Below, piece after piece: positions 13,801-25,121 of a stretch of DNA of 64,000 nt. The translations under genes and the position numbers were made by a program. The stretch spans positions 18,698,264-18,762,263 of the forward strand of contig CM077828.1 in NCBI GenBank assembly GCA_039720395.1, given 5' to 3'. Origin of the DNA: Liquidambar formosana (lineage: Eukaryota; Streptophyta; Magnoliopsida; Saxifragales; Altingiaceae). Position 1 is the stretch's first letter. The number at the start of each line of letters is the position of its first letter. The notes under the pieces were generated by a model. The model was not told the origin of the DNA. It saw nothing but the letters and a program-made list of their open reading frames with translations, and did not search any database.

Positions 13801-16800
13801 AGAGTAGGGAATTCCACCATGAGAGGTACATTGGAACACCATACATCTTTCCAAAATTTCACCCTACTACCACCACCCACTTTAAAACCAATTTCTTTAA
13901 CAAAATCACTAAAGCCTTGCATTATTGCTTTCCAAAGACCCACCCCATGCGAACCATTCACTTCATTGGACCACCAACCCTCTCTAGATAAACCATATTT
14001 CCATAGAATGACATCCCTCCATAGACCTTGGACACCCCTTCCAAATCTCCATAGCCACTTTTCCATAAGAGCTTGGTTAGTGCATACAATGGACCTAACC
14101 CCTAGTCCTCCCATATGTTTAGGAAGGCAAACGGTGCGCCACTCCACAAGATGAAATTTCCTTTCACCACCTATTCCATCTCATAAATAATCCCTTTCTA
14201 GTTTTTCGATCTTAGAAGCCACGGACTTGGGAATTTTATGGATGGACAAAAAATAAATGGGGATGGAAGATAATACACTATGGATAAGTATCAACTTTCC
14301 GCCTTTAGAAAGATACCCTTTTTTTCCAACCACCAAGTCTTTTTTCTATCTTCTCAATTACGGGATCCCAAACATTAGGGTCTTTGAAGCGAGCCCCCAA
14401 AGGAAGACCAAGGTATGATGTCGGTAAATTCGCCACTTGACAACTCAAAATAGTAGCTAGATTCTCCACATTGTCCACATCCCCCACCAGGAAAATATTG
14501 GTTTTACCAAGATTAACTCTGAGCCCCGACACAGCTTCAAAAGAGAGAAGAATGGCCCTCAAATTTAACATATGTTCCTCCTCCAATCCACAAAAGATCA
14601 AAGCATCATCCGCAAAAAGTAAGTGTGAAACCTTGCCCAATCCAAACCGACCATCACCCACCTCAAAGCCTCCCAATAAATTGCCCTCCACGGCTTTAGA
14701 AATAAATTTGCTCAACACTTCCATTACCATGATAAATAAAAATGGAGAAAAAGGGTCCCCTTGACGTACCCCTCTAGAACCTTGAAAAAAACCATAGGAA
14801 GAGCCATTTACCAAGATCGAAAAAGAAGGGGTAGATATACACCAAGCAATCCACTTACGCCATCTCACCCCAAAACCCATTTTAGCAAGTAAGTAAATAA
14901 GAAAATTCCAATTGATGTGATCATATGCTCTCTCCAAGTCAATCTTTGCCAAAATACCTGAATTCCCGCTTTTTACTCTAGAATCAACACATTCATTTGC
15001 CACTAGAAGCCGCATCAACTATTTGTCTCCCACTAATAAATGCAAATTGTGAAGGAGAAATGATATTCCCAATACCTTTAGCAAGTCTCAAAGCCAACAC
15101 CTTAGCAAGAATTTTGTACACACTACCAATTAAAGCAATGGGGCGAAAATCACGCACATCTACCACTTCCCCCTTCTTAGGAATAAGAGCAATGAAAGTG
15201 GCATTGAGGCTATTTTCAATCTTTGCTCTAGAGAAAAATTCCTCAAAAACTTTCATCAAATCGTCTTTGATAACCCTCCAACACTTTTGGAAGAAAGCAA
15301 TAGTAAAACCATCCGGACCGGGTGCTTTATCTCCACATAAAGAATTAAGTGCTTCCAAAATTTCCTTTTCATCAAAATCCTTTTCCAACTTGTTTGCCTC
15401 CTCCAGCCCAATAGAATTAAAAAGCATATCATCGGTGAGAGGTCTCCAATCCTCCTCCTCACAAAAAAGATTCTCATAATAATCAATAATCTCTTTAGAA
15501 AAAATCTCCTCATCATCCTCAAGTGATCCATTCACCATCAACTTCCCAATATAATTACCCCTTTTGTGAGCATTAGCCATTCTATGGAAAAACTTAGTGT
15601 TTTTGTCTCCTTCCTTGAGCCATGAAACTCTAGATTTTTGGCGCCAACTAATCTCTTCCAAATGAGCTAATCTAGCAAATTCCGCTTTAGCTTCCATTCT
15701 ACTAGCTTTCTCTTCACTAGACAATTCCAACCTTCCTTCTTTCTCATAAAAAAAATGTATCACATCCAACACCCTATCTTTGGATTCTCTAATATTACCA
15801 AACAGCTCCTTGTTCCATATCTTCAAACTATCCTTTAGAGCCTTCATCTTTTTAGCAAACACAAAACTAGGAGAACCGGAAAATGCATAGGAACCCCACC
15901 CATCATGCACTAGATCAACAAAACCATCCTCCTCTAGCCACATATTTTCGTTTGCCACATATTTTCAAAACGAAAAGGACCTCTTGCCACTCTCATACCT
16001 TCACTATCAAGTAGTAGTGGAATATGATCGGATAATGGTCTTGGGAGGGCCAATTGTGTAACTCTAGGAAAATGCTCTTCCCATGAAGGGGAAAAAAGAA
16101 ATCTATCCAATCTTGATAGATTAGGGATTTTATCTTATGCAAAGAAAATGTGGAAATGGTGGATCATCTCTTCATTCATTGCCTTGTGGCTAGGGATTTG
16201 TGGATGCTTATATTCAACATGTTTGGGGTTCATTGGATGTACCATCGTCTACTTATGATCTTCTATCGGGATGGTGGATTAAAGGGGGAAATAAGGAGGC
16301 ATAAGTTATTTGGAACATGGTTCCCCATGCTACTTTGTGGTGCATTTGGTGGGAAAGAAATTCAAGAACTTTTGAAGGGATTGAGAAATCAATTATTGAT
16401 CTTAAGTCTTCTCTTGTTATGACTTTTTTTGTGGTACTCTAGTTACTCTAATCGTCGTAACCTTTCTTTTATTAATTTTGTTGATTCCCTTAAGTTTAGA
16501 GGGGTTGATGGTTAGTCTTTGTAGATGTCTAATGTACTCGGGCTTAGCCCTTTTTGTTCATCAATATTGACATACTTACCTTATCAAAAAAAAAAAAAAG
16601 TGTGAGCAAAATGATGTCCAATATGCAGCAGCAGGATCCTAAATGTAGGGATTTAAGCCAGTGGAATAGCACTTGTGATGGAAAGAGAAGCTAAATGGGA
16701 CTGGAAATACTTGAGGTTGCATATGTTTTTTATAGGATTTTTGCATCTCATTTTACTTGTGTTTCATGTGATGGACTGGTGGTTTCCTGCTCTTAAACTA

Positions 16801-19800
16801 AGATGCAGAATGTTCAGTCATCGAAAAACATTGTAATGATTGAATTCATCAGAAACTGTCCCTTAGGTTATTATATCTTTAGGCTGCAACTATTAAGGTT
16901 TTATTTCAAGTTCACTTATATATAGAATTAAAGTGCCTGGAATTCCCATATTTTCACTTGATTGTCCAGTATAGTAGGTAGTCATATTACCTTTCATAAT
17001 GGATATGGTTTTATGCTCTTGATTATTGGCTTAAATTCATCTAATGGTGCTTAAACCATATTTAATTTCAGCTTCTGAGTTTGCTCCTGATTTCACCATC
17101 ATATCAGCAGGATTTGATGCTGCAAGGGGTGATCCCCTTGGCTGCTGTGATGTAAGAATCTTCCTTCTTGGATATGTGAATTTGTCTTCATCATTATTTT
17201 AATCTACATTCATTTAATTAAATAAGCACCATTGTGATAGCTATTCAGTTGCTTCCTTGGTGTTTTGACTGAAACTATCCAACAATGTGCATTAAATAGC
17301 CATGGAAGCAGCTAAAATAGTTCTAGCAATAGGTGCTTTCCTTTCTATTTAATTTTACTGACATCGGGACGGAGCAAACAGAAGTTTATCTATCTGTTGT
17401 TTTTAATTGTATGTTAGCATACTGAAGTTTATGAGTTCTAATACATGTATACTTTTGGTGCTTCTTATGGGACATCTTAAGAAATTTATTTTTGTAGGTA
17501 ACTCCTGCCGGCTATGCTCAGATGACACAGATGTTGAATGCGCTCTCTGGTGGAAAGCTACTTGTCATTCTTGAGGGCGGGTTTGTAGTTTAGTTGTTGG
17601 GCTTTCTTTTCACAATTCAGTAATGCTTTTTGCTTCAGCTGAAGTTTACCTGTATAACTGTATCTGTTTGCAGCTACAATCTACGTTCAATATCATCTTC
17701 TGCAACTGCGGTGATCAAGGTAGCCTTTTATTTGATATAGCTGAAACACAATTTTTATTTTTATTACTAGGGTGATTTCCTCAGGCAATCCATAAATCTT
17801 TTATTCTACACAGATGCTGATCAATCTCTCTATGCTACATGGGTTTGATGTGAATAAAATATTATTATAGGTAGACTAAATTTGTTTTAAGGTTGGGGAA
17901 GGTCTTGGGATGTGTTCATTGTTTTGAGGGCTTTTTGAGAGAAATGATAGATTATATATAGTACCCAATGCTCTGATAAAATATTCAGAGGAAGAGCTGA
18001 ACAGTATGAATGATTTCATGAAGAGCTGAACTTATGAATGATTTCATGGATGTAAATTATACTGATATTTCTTTGGATTTTTTTTTTTTTAAAATTTTAA
18101 AAATGAAGTAAATAAACTATTATATTAAAAAAAAATCAAAGTTACAACTACTGTACACAGGGTGTATACATGCAAAAACCTAGAGTCAAAGTATCCAAAA
18201 AAAAAAAAAAGAGGGGGGTGGAGTGGGGTGGGGTGGGGATCTATTACAAAAATTATTTGGATCACTCCAAGCAAAAAGAAACTCAACAACTTGTAACCAC
18301 AAAACCTGTATAGTAGTCTTCTAATCTTCAAAAATCCTCTTGTTCCTCTCTATCCAGACTCTAGAGTGCCCAAAAGAGAGCATGTGGCACAAGCCTCCAA
18401 ATGGCCAAGGTGGCTTTATTGGAGCTTTTGCACCACCAAGCTTCTAAAAGGTGAATGACCCTCTTGGGCAAGGTGAATGACCCTCTTGGGCATCACCCAC
18501 TGAACCCCAAAAAGGCCCAAACAAGAAACCCACCACACCTCTGTTGTTGCTCTTCTTTCTTTTTATTTGAGGGGAGATGTTCTGAGGATTTTAGATATTC
18601 AGTTTCCGTGTACAATAACTTCTGAAATTGGATACTAATAAACTTTGCACAAGGATCCTCTGTAAAAAATTTCAATGTTCGTTGCCTTATCTGGCACCCT
18701 TCTAGGGGTAAAAATGCCATCTCCAGTACCTTAAGAACATTGGAACGAGGATTGGGAGGCTTGGTCCGGTGTAACTTTGCTTTTATAAGGATGTTATACA
18801 CTTGGGCAGCATAGATGATGGTTAAGGGTCAGCCTGTCTGCAGACAACATTCCTTTCTCTGGTGGCTGGCACGATTGTGGATGCTCGTGATATTTAGGAA
18901 AATGGGGCATTCATGTGGTGGCAGTAGAACATTGGCAAAATGGCAATGAATTTCCTTCAAGGGGCAAGGATCACGGTCAAAGGCAATGGGAATGGGTTGT
19001 TTCATCTACTGTGGATGTGAGCAGTGGTTTTTTATATAATTAATATCAGAAATCTAACAGCAAGAGAAACCAACGAGCTTAATTGCGGGTTGTGATAATC
19101 TCATGGACTTTCGGGGCACCACATGTAATGTAGAAGGCAAAGGCTTACGTTTCTAGGTGTAAGGGGTAGTTATGACTTACGACTTATTAATGGGGTGTAT
19201 TTAAACATGAAACATTTGGGTTGGACATTTGAGAGGGTACAAATTGCAGTGCAAAGCAGAATGTTGGGTTGGTGCGGAGAATGAGATTGTTAGGAACAAG
19301 GCGCTTGCTGGGAAGTAGTTGTTGGTGGTTTTCTTAGTATTGTGACTTCCTTTAGCACTTGTTACTAAAGTGCTAAATTTGGCCAAAAAATCTTTGAAAA
19401 TAAAACAGGATATGGGAACGCTGCTGAATCGTCAAGGTATCCTTAAGGTTGGGTGCTAGTATTTTCTTGTGAAACTATATGTAGTAGAAGGGTGAACTCA
19501 AAATTAACCTGAATAATGTGGGGTTGAAGTATAATAAGTTTTTATGATTTTTTATTTTTTATTTTATTTTTTCCCCATTGGGGCTGGGGTGGGGTTTAAG
19601 AATGAAATCAGATATAAAAAGATGGTGCCAGTTAAGATATTAAGAAATGCAAGGGGCTATTTTTAAAAAGAGAAAAATGTTTAAAGTAGGATCTCCTTTG
19701 AAAACCTAAATGGAAGCCCTAGTTCCATTAAGTCCAGTTCTGATGACCTATTCCAGTGCTGGAAACTAGCTCCGATGATCTATTCCTGCACCAGAAAGCT

Positions 19801-22800
19801 GCTCCAAGTTCAATGATAGATGAACTTACTAGCTTTTATTTTCCTTCTTCTTTCTCTTCTTTTCTTGTTCCTCCCTCATGAACTTATGAGGCATGTCTAA
19901 AGCTGTGTTCTGTACCCATACCCATGTCATGCCGTGTTGACATGGGTACTCAGGAGCAAGGTGATGAACTTGTGTAACATAGAAGCATAGCAACCCAGCA
20001 GTTGCCTCCTAGAGATATGAGAGTCCTCGGCGATTAATATGTGAATCGCCAATACAACTCTTTCAGGGCAGTTAAATAAACAGCATTAATGTATGCATGC
20101 ATTAAAGTTGCAGTAAAGATTGTGCACTTCTTTTAGGTCCTACACTAATGAGGCCATGCTTGTGATGTTGCTTTCTTAGCTGACTATATTAAAGACATTG
20201 GATATCTGCCCAGACATTGTGAAAGATTTCATAGATAAGGTTGCCCTCTATCTATCTGAACGATCCATCTTGTGAGCACCTTTCCTCTGTGCTAGCATGA
20301 GCCTACTTTTTGTTTTGTAGTTTAAACTACTTGGAAGAAAAATTAACAGAAAAAATAAATGAGGTTTTTCTGTTTGCATATAGGAGTTTAGAAAGGATCA
20401 TATACTTGCAACATGCTTGCAAGACAATATATGCTAATTCTATGTTCTTACACGGTTCTGTACAACTGATGTTTGATTTACTGTTCTATTTTTTACACGT
20501 CTTTTAGTGCAATACCTGTTTGACTTGGTTTTCTGTAATAAAGGTACTGCTTGGTGAAAATCCTGGTTGCGAATTGGAGAACAGCATACCTTCCAAAGCT
20601 GGCTTGCAAGCGGTTATGGAAGTCCTGAAAATTCAGATGAAATTCTGGCCTACTCTTGGATCTTGTTTTACAAAACTTCAATCACAATGGGGACCAATTT
20701 CTTTTGAAAGCAGGAGTGAGTGCACTGGATTTTGAAATTCTTTTTTCTCATGCAAACTTTTGTCCTAGTTTTAACTGTTATGGTTCAGATTAGTTTGTCC
20801 TTCTTGTATTGATAGTAAACACTGAGAATCTATTAGAAAATAAAATGTTACATTACAAAGGAGTGTGTAGAGAAGTCTTCCTCTAAGGAGAAGAAGAAAT
20901 GGAAAAGAAAAGCATCAAGAAATTATGTAGACTTCTTTGCTCCTCAATAGGTTCCAGGATAGCAAATCCTTAACCAAATATGTTGAGTTTGATTTTGTGC
21001 CCAAGAAAGAACTTCTAGGATGGACGTAAATTTGAAATCTGAAAGGGGATCCTGCCTTTGAAGATCACTTTTAGTCTGTCTACTCTTTAGCCAACTAAGT
21101 ATTTTTTTTTACTCAAATTTGTGTTTAAAAAAAAAAAAACTATCTACTGTTTCAAGTTAAACATCAAGTGTTTGTTTTTTTCCTTTTTTTCCTTTTTCTT
21201 TTTTCTTTGTTTTGCCTTTTCTTTTGCTTGTCCTTTTTTTTTTTTTTTTTGGGAGAGAAATTGAAACTATCTTGATTGATCTGTATGATAGAAGTTGAAT
21301 GGTTGTTCAAGATTCATTATTAAATGGTTCAATTGTTGGACACCATAAATTCTATAATGTTGTGCTTGAACCTTATTGACATAAGGAAATGTTTTACCTT
21401 GGAAACAATGAGGGGACCAAAGCATCGTTGTGCGGGAGGTGAATGCCCTTCAAATCAAATCTTGCCTCAAAAAGGTGATGAGCTCGTCATCTTGAGGACC
21501 AAGGGGCGACATTGAGAACATCCTCAGGTGAACCCCTCTTTTACCTTCTGCAAATGAGCCCGGTGTGAAGAATTGGAATCCCATCCACTAGTGAGTCATC
21601 CGTGTATTACATTGATTTTGCCACCAGTTGGTCTATTGTCATATTTCGGGCATTGCTACTCCCTATAATCTGGTCTTCTAACTCACAATACTTAGTCCTG
21701 TCACAGTAAATAGATGGCTTCATGATGTGCCTAGATATATTAGCTTATATTAGTTGTAATAGCTTGTATTAGTTTGTAATAGTTTATAAGGTTAGTTAGC
21801 TAATTGTCTAGGGGAATTTCAGTCATTCAGCATATAATCTACTATAAATAGTTTGTTAGAGTTAGTTTGGGGTATTTTTTGATTAATAACAGATTTGTAA
21901 TTGATTGTAGAGAGCTTTAAGCTTCTCCCTCTAGAAATCAAAGATCCTCTTGTATTTTTCCTCACTTGTAGTGAATTTTCTCTCTTTCTCACACATTTTC
22001 TTGCAAGTAGGCTTGATTGTTTGGTGTGGCTTTCATCACTTCATTCTTGGGAGGCCACTTGAGAGATAGTCCTTCGACTTTATGGTAGCCAGCACTTGCG
22101 AAATAGGCTTGTTTAAAGGGAGTAAATTCTTGGAGTTGGAGTGATGTCCTGGGGCATATGTTCGACTTGCCACGCTCCATCACCTCTTTCACTTGGAGGT
22201 GCTGTTTTGTTTTGTCTTCCTTTTTCAAGCTCATTCCTCTTGTGGTTCCGCTCAACTTCTTTGTCTTTCCTACCATCGAATAGATCATTAGCAGCAATAT
22301 ACTTTTCCCCTTTTGGCAGGAGTTCTGTCATCGCATTGGGTGGCTTTTTGTAAAGGGAGAACCATAAATGAGACACCTTGAGTTTGTGCATCAGAACAAC
22401 AATGACCACCTTTGCATCTGATTTATAGACCTCTAAAGTCTCTGTATTAAATCGCAGGAGAATTCCTCGAGCGGCTCATCTTTCTGTGTGGTGAACATGA
22501 GCAGGTCTGTCCATGGTCTTGCGCTGGCGCCTCTGAAATTAGGTCATGAACCGTGTCCTAATCTGGGCTAAAGTAACGACCGAGCTTGGCTTCAACTTAT
22601 CATACCTAGTGTGAGTCGCTTTCTTGAGAGTGAAGGCACAACACATACTTGTGTCTAAGGTTCCATAGTTGTGTCTTGGTCTTAAGGAGTATCAATGCCT
22701 ATGACATATGGAATTTTGGGGTAGGGGCTTGTTCATAATTTCATGAGTGAAGGGAGGTTTTGTTTCGAGGAGGTCATCTAGGTCGAAAGTGCCCAAGCCA

Positions 22801-24205
22801 TTACTACCTTGATGCTTGCTTCGAGGTGTGCATTTAGATCCTTTATTTTCCTGTCGAGGAGCTGGTTCACTCCTAAATTGCCAGGTTGAGTTGATGGGGC
22901 TTGGCGAGCTGCCCTCTTTCTAGCTTTTCTGTTGGTTGTCCTGACTGGGCTTCAAGGAGCACCGCTACCATCCTATTCCTCTTGTTCCTGCTGGAGCTCC
23001 TCTTTCTTGTGAGTGTATTTGTGATGCTCATTTTGGCAATTGTCTCTCAGCAACTCCAGGCTGCTAATAGAGGGAGGCTCTGTTTCGAGGAGTTCATCTA
23101 GGTCGGAGTGCTTGTTCTTGTACTACCTTGATGCTCGCTCTGAGGTGTGCATCAAGATCTTCTATTTTCTTGTCAAGGAGCTCGTTTACTTTTGAATTGT
23201 TAGGCTGAGCTAATGGGACTTGGTGAGCTACTGTATTTCCAACGCTTCCGATGGTTACCCTGACTGGGGTTTGAGTGGGACCGCTTCTATCTCGTTCCTC
23301 TTGTTCTGGGTTGCGCTTCCCTTTCTGATGAGCATATTCATAACTCACATTTTGGCAATGGTCTCTCAGTAACTCCGGGTTGCTAGTAGAGGGTGGTTGA
23401 TTTCAGCGAGAAGGCTCATCACGAGCAACAAGTTTTTCAAACATGTCATAAATCAAATCCACTTATTGGTCAAGGGCTTTGTAACTGCTTCAAATCTAAC
23501 ACATGTTGAACATTTTCCACTTGTGGATTTCAACTGCTTAGACAAGATTGATTATGGCAATTGTGCTTGTTCTCTTGTCTGGTTTGTTCCTTCGAACCAA
23601 TGAAATAGCTCTACATAAGCTTAACCATATCTTCTTGAATGCTTCTTTCTTTGATATATTTAAATTGGATAACTTCTGATAACATTTTTCTCAATCTTAT
23701 GAAAAGTGTCAATCCAATCATATTCTTTAATCGTGTTAATAAGTTCCCTCTTCATATTCGAATAGATAGCTGTCACTTTTCAATAACTGCAAGAGAGAGA
23801 AAAAGGCTCCACGTTCACTCCCTTTAAAACCAAACAGGACGTGTCTTAATCTGGTTTGTCTTTCTTATAAAAACTTTTTATTTTTAAAACAACCATCCAT
23901 GTGGTCATTGCTCATCGGCTCATCATTTTATATGGTGAACAAATTCTTATTTAGATTTTTCTATCAAATAATCATGTCTTTTTTTGGCCTTAATTATTAT
24001 GTAAGCTCAAGCTTCCTTTCTTGAAATGAGATGGAAGTGAACTAATTTAAGATTTCTAATTATTATTTTCTGACATGTACTTCCAGAAAAACAGATTAAA
24101 AAGAGACGGCGGGTTGTGGCACCATTATGGTGGAAATGGGGACGAAAAAGGTTGCTATACCATCTCCTATATGGGCACTTGCATGTAAAATCGAAGGGCT
24201 GTTAG
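839..24205 (+). CDS. HDA15: Class II histone deacetylase, HDA15-like (3' ten exons; 5' end outside window)
   Basis: Zn-dependent lysine deacetylase of the RPD3/HDA1 superfamily, expected to remove acetyl groups from histones in the nucleus. Exons by GT-AG boundaries: 839-962, 1078-1203, 1374-1424, 4769-4837, 10301-10409, 17072-17151, 17498-17580, 17674-17719, 20544-20715, 24087-24205 (TAG stop). All phases agree. The core motifs are visible in order: RPPGHHAG (catalytic His pair), DVHHGNGTQ (metal/charge relay), [38 protein letters not shown] (metal Asp) and EGGYNLRS. The C-terminus is basic (KKRRRVVAP, then [14 protein letters not shown]), which I recall as typical of plant HDA15 rather than HDA5/18; this is memory, not alignment. 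No stop or frameshift is seen in any exon. Introns 4-6 kb and longer hold LTR, LINE and DNA elements, yet splice sites stay canonical. The N-terminal RanBP2-type zinc finger expected for HDA15 is not in the window. Confidence 0.85.
1640..1949 (-). repeat. 3' LTR of the Gypsy-like element
   Basis: Nearly identical in order to 4322-4635 with scattered substitutions and small indels. It starts and ends with TG/CA on the minus strand (TGATGTGCC...TTTCATCA). The differences from its partner show the insertion is not recent. Confidence 0.85.
2905..3238 (-). pseudogene. Gypsy gag remnant, frameshifted
   Basis: Minus-strand reading from 3238 gives a coiled/glutamine-rich start ([16 protein letters not shown]), then [19 protein letters not shown] and ERVFAYHD, the usual opening of plant Gypsy capsid domains. 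The frame then shifts; the neighbouring frame to 2905 continues with [17 protein letters not shown], also capsid-like. Beyond that (2629-2883 and 2333-2599) there are acidic minus-strand open frames of unknown origin. No zinc knuckle or pol motif is seen. Not functional as written. Confidence 0.65.
4308..4319 (-). other. Primer binding site (initiator tRNA-Met type)
   Basis: TGGTATCAGAGC on the minus strand, two bases inside the 5' LTR. It fits priming of minus-strand synthesis by initiator methionine tRNA, the standard primer of many plant LTR elements. Confidence 0.8.
4322..4635 (-). repeat. 5' LTR of the Gypsy-like element
   Basis: TG...CA ends on the minus strand; flanked outside by TCTTC, inside by the primer binding site. 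Partner of the LTR at 1640-1949; a solo copy of the same family lies at 21723-22038. Confidence 0.85.
5150..5929. other. Intron sequence without recognised features
   Basis: AT-rich intron DNA starting at a short (TA)n run (5141-5160). It contains A-rich stretches around 5490-5690. No exon, RNA gene or bounded transposon recognised. Confidence 0.4.
5930..6300 (+). mobile_element. LINE 3' fragment (5'-truncated)
   Basis: Plus-strand reading shows the C-terminal end of a plant LINE pol: [20 protein letters not shown] then SIIDMKSFL, ending in a short untranslated tail and CTTCATC followed by a long poly-A (6277-6301). It matches the 3' end of the longer LINE at 40968-44500 in the same order. 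Severe 5' truncation is normal for target-primed reverse transcription. Confidence 0.8.
6301..6545 (+). mobile_element. Possible second LINE 3' tail
   Basis: Immediately after the poly-A of the previous LINE there is a T-rich tail resembling a LINE 3' untranslated region (CCTCTGTTGTATTTCTT, then TTCATTGATAAAATTTTTG) ending in an A-rich run (6523-6540). No coding remains, so the call rests on tail layout only. Confidence 0.4.
6546..8197. other. Intron sequence without recognised features
   Basis: No exon or transposon with defined ends recognised. Homopolymer runs (T at about 8034-8046, C at 8077-8087) lie at the right end or just beyond 8040. Confidence 0.35.
8198..9815. mobile_element. Insert bounded by ~18-27 bp terminal inverted repeats (Helitron- or MULE-like, unclassified)
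   Basis: ATATCTAACACTATAATA at the left edge recurs inverted at the right edge (about 9797-9815), followed on both inner sides by an AAGAG-type motif. I see no convincing target duplication. The TCTAACACTATAATA start resembles 5' ends of some plant Helitrons, so two opposed Helitron ends are an alternative. The inside carries a ~98-bp tandem duplication and partial repeats (about 8777 and 8915), but no transposase. Confidence 0.45.
8411..8600. repeat. Two-copy tandem repeat (~98 bp)
   Basis: CATCACCCCACACCT is preceded by ACCCACTTG and followed by TTTAACACCA twice, at about 8457 and 8557, in otherwise similar ~98-bp units. It lies inside the inverted-repeat-bounded insert. Confidence 0.7.
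10485..10665 (+). mobile_element. LINE 3' tail fragment
   Basis: Contains the LINE family's tail signature TTGTATATGTCTTATGTATT, then CTTTGCCCTTTTGTTTC and CTTCATC before a poly-A (about 10643-10663). Only about 180 bp is left of the element, inserted in the intron 75 bp after exon 10301-10409. Confidence 0.7.
11023..11799. mobile_element. hAT-like non-autonomous DNA element (777 bp)
   Basis: Imperfect terminal inverted repeats built on TTTTAAAA next to GC-rich GGCG/CGCC runs: left CGATGTTTTAAAAGGCG, right the complement of CCAAGGTTTTAAAAAACG. The element is flanked by a perfect 7-bp duplication TATGCAC (11016-11022 and 11800-11806), possibly 8 bp with one mismatch as in hAT elements. No transposase is present. 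Confidence 0.65.
11784..12234. repeat. Two-copy tandem duplication (~225 bp each)
   Basis: Units 11784-12008 and 12009-12234 are about 97% alike by eye. Each begins with the T-run and CCTTGG end of the hAT-like element plus its TATGCAC target copy, and continues into flanking intron. The duplication therefore happened after the element inserted. Confidence 0.85.
12391..12933 (+). mobile_element. Older LINE, left part (interrupted by a nested LINE)
   Basis: Plus-strand frames read pol C-terminal sequence: [25 protein letters not shown]-type spacer, FNDWELE, then [14 protein letters not shown] and MPNRCIL of the zf-RVT zinc-binding domain. It is 5'-truncated and carries at least one frame break near 12680. 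Reading stops at 12930 where the nested element begins and resumes at 16131 with [15 protein letters not shown]. Confidence 0.85.
12934..16130 (-). mobile_element. Nested LINE on the minus strand (RT-bearing, 5'-truncated)
   Basis: Runs from the end of the endonuclease domain ([16 protein letters not shown] and [11 protein letters not shown] near 16050-16130) through reverse transcriptase ([60 protein letters not shown]) to the zf-RVT zinc finger (NRCILCK...VDHLFVHC) and a poly-A at 12934 (poly-T on +). The largest open pieces are 14993-15958, 14305-15018, 13695-14147 and 13021-13485. Frame breaks near 15010, 14300, 13720 and 13490 mean it cannot make one protein. It sits inside the older LINE; the flanks share TATC, a minimal target duplication. 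Confidence 0.88.
16131..16600 (+). mobile_element. Older LINE, right part with poly-A tail
   Basis: Continues the interrupted [24 protein letters not shown] in one frame, then diverged KSLLL-type tail, CTTAGCCC, and a poly-A (about 16587-16599). Joined to 12391-12933 it forms the ordinary 3' kilobase of the family. Confidence 0.8.
18060..18500 (-). mobile_element. LINE 3' fragment with internal 22-bp duplication
   Basis: Minus-strand frames show [22 protein letters not shown] and [10 protein letters not shown], the WWK..HAL.WALW..RN.RIFED pattern at the end of plant LINE pol. The phrase GTGAATGACCCTCTTGGGC occurs twice in tandem near 18450-18500. A/T tails lie at 18075-18135. It is too decayed to assign to the other LINE copies. 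Confidence 0.6.
18810..20543. other. Intron sequence without recognised features
   Basis: Part of the 2.8-kb intron between exons 17674-17719 and 20544-20715. No transposon ends or exons recognised. Confidence 0.35.
21723..22038 (+). mobile_element. Solo LTR of the Gypsy-like family
   Basis: 316 bp starting TGATGTGCCTAGATATATTA and ending TTTCATCA, matching the LTRs at 1640-1949 and 4322-4635 in opposite orientation. Flanked by the perfect 5-bp duplication CTTCA (21718-21722 and 22039-22043). No internal sequence follows, so it is a solo LTR left by recombination between two LTRs. Confidence 0.88.
22044..23350 (-). pseudogene. Gypsy-type gag remnant (decayed)
   Basis: Minus-strand frames carry gag-like pieces: [19 protein letters not shown] (23094-23348), then further downstream [34 protein letters not shown] (22113-22409), and FTPFKQAYF with LSLKWPP (21989-22297). 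The order fits a plant Ty3/Gypsy gag: N-terminal coil, capsid, then the spacer with the F-TPL-type motif. Frames are interrupted throughout. No LTR pair of its own was found, and the solo LTR at 21723-22038 is inserted beside or in it. The region 21400-21720 may be part of the same relic. Confidence 0.55.
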
Positions 24206-25120
24206 GTAACTTAGATCTTATTTCATGTATGTTTTTTTCTTTGGTGGTAATTTTATTTGCATCCTTGTATGACAGCTAGTTTACGGATATTTCCTTTTTG
24301 CAATGATAGTGATGTCCTAATGGTAATGACCTGCATCTGCTTGCATTGGTTTGACAAAAGCACAATCCCCTGACCCTCCCCCATTTTTGTAAATTTTCCA
24401 ATGCATCAAATTATAAGTTAAAAGAGACATAGTTTGAGTGGCCTGCATCCTTGTTCTTCGTGTATTAAGGGATCATTTCCATGCTAAAATTTGGATATGT
24501 AGACTCCACAATCTTGTACAATTTTACTCTACATTCTGAGCTGCAGTTAAAGCTAAACTTTTCCCTCGGTCAGTGCATTGAGGTTGCCTGATGTACTCGT
24601 TTGGAGCAGAAAGCACTAGTTGAAATCTATGGAGTTTGGGAAGGGAAACCCAACAAGCTCGAAATCTATTGGAAACTGTGATTGTAATTGAACATAGGCA
24701 GTTGACGTTTTCTCAACCTTATATGTATGTTGAGAGTAGGGCATGGTATGAGAAAGTGTATTCTGTCATAGTAGTCAGTAGCTTTCAATATGTTTGTCTT
24801 GAAACAATCATTGGTCGGCACCGAAGTGTTCCAGACAAGTAAATTAATGGTTGTGGGGCAGACAGACCAGTTGAAATTAATGGCAGCGTTTGAGACAGCG
24901 AGCGACGCAAACTCTGGGTTGGTGATCTCCATTCATATTTAGTAGATAAAGATGAGACCACAAAAAATTTGAAAGGGCCACTTCTTGTTTGGTTTCATGT
25001 TTTTTAGGGGAGAAAAATCAAATGCCATTGGCTTGCCATATAACAACAAAAAAAGACATGGAAAAAAAATCTCATATTGAACTGCTCAATAATCTCCAAG
25101 CATGGAAAATCTATGGCCTA
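24206..25120 (+). other. Deacetylase 3' untranslated and intergenic sequence
   Basis: Follows the TAG stop at 24203-24205. I could not pick a secure polyadenylation site. No other gene recognised up to 25120. Confidence 0.4.
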
Positions 25121-25121
25121 G

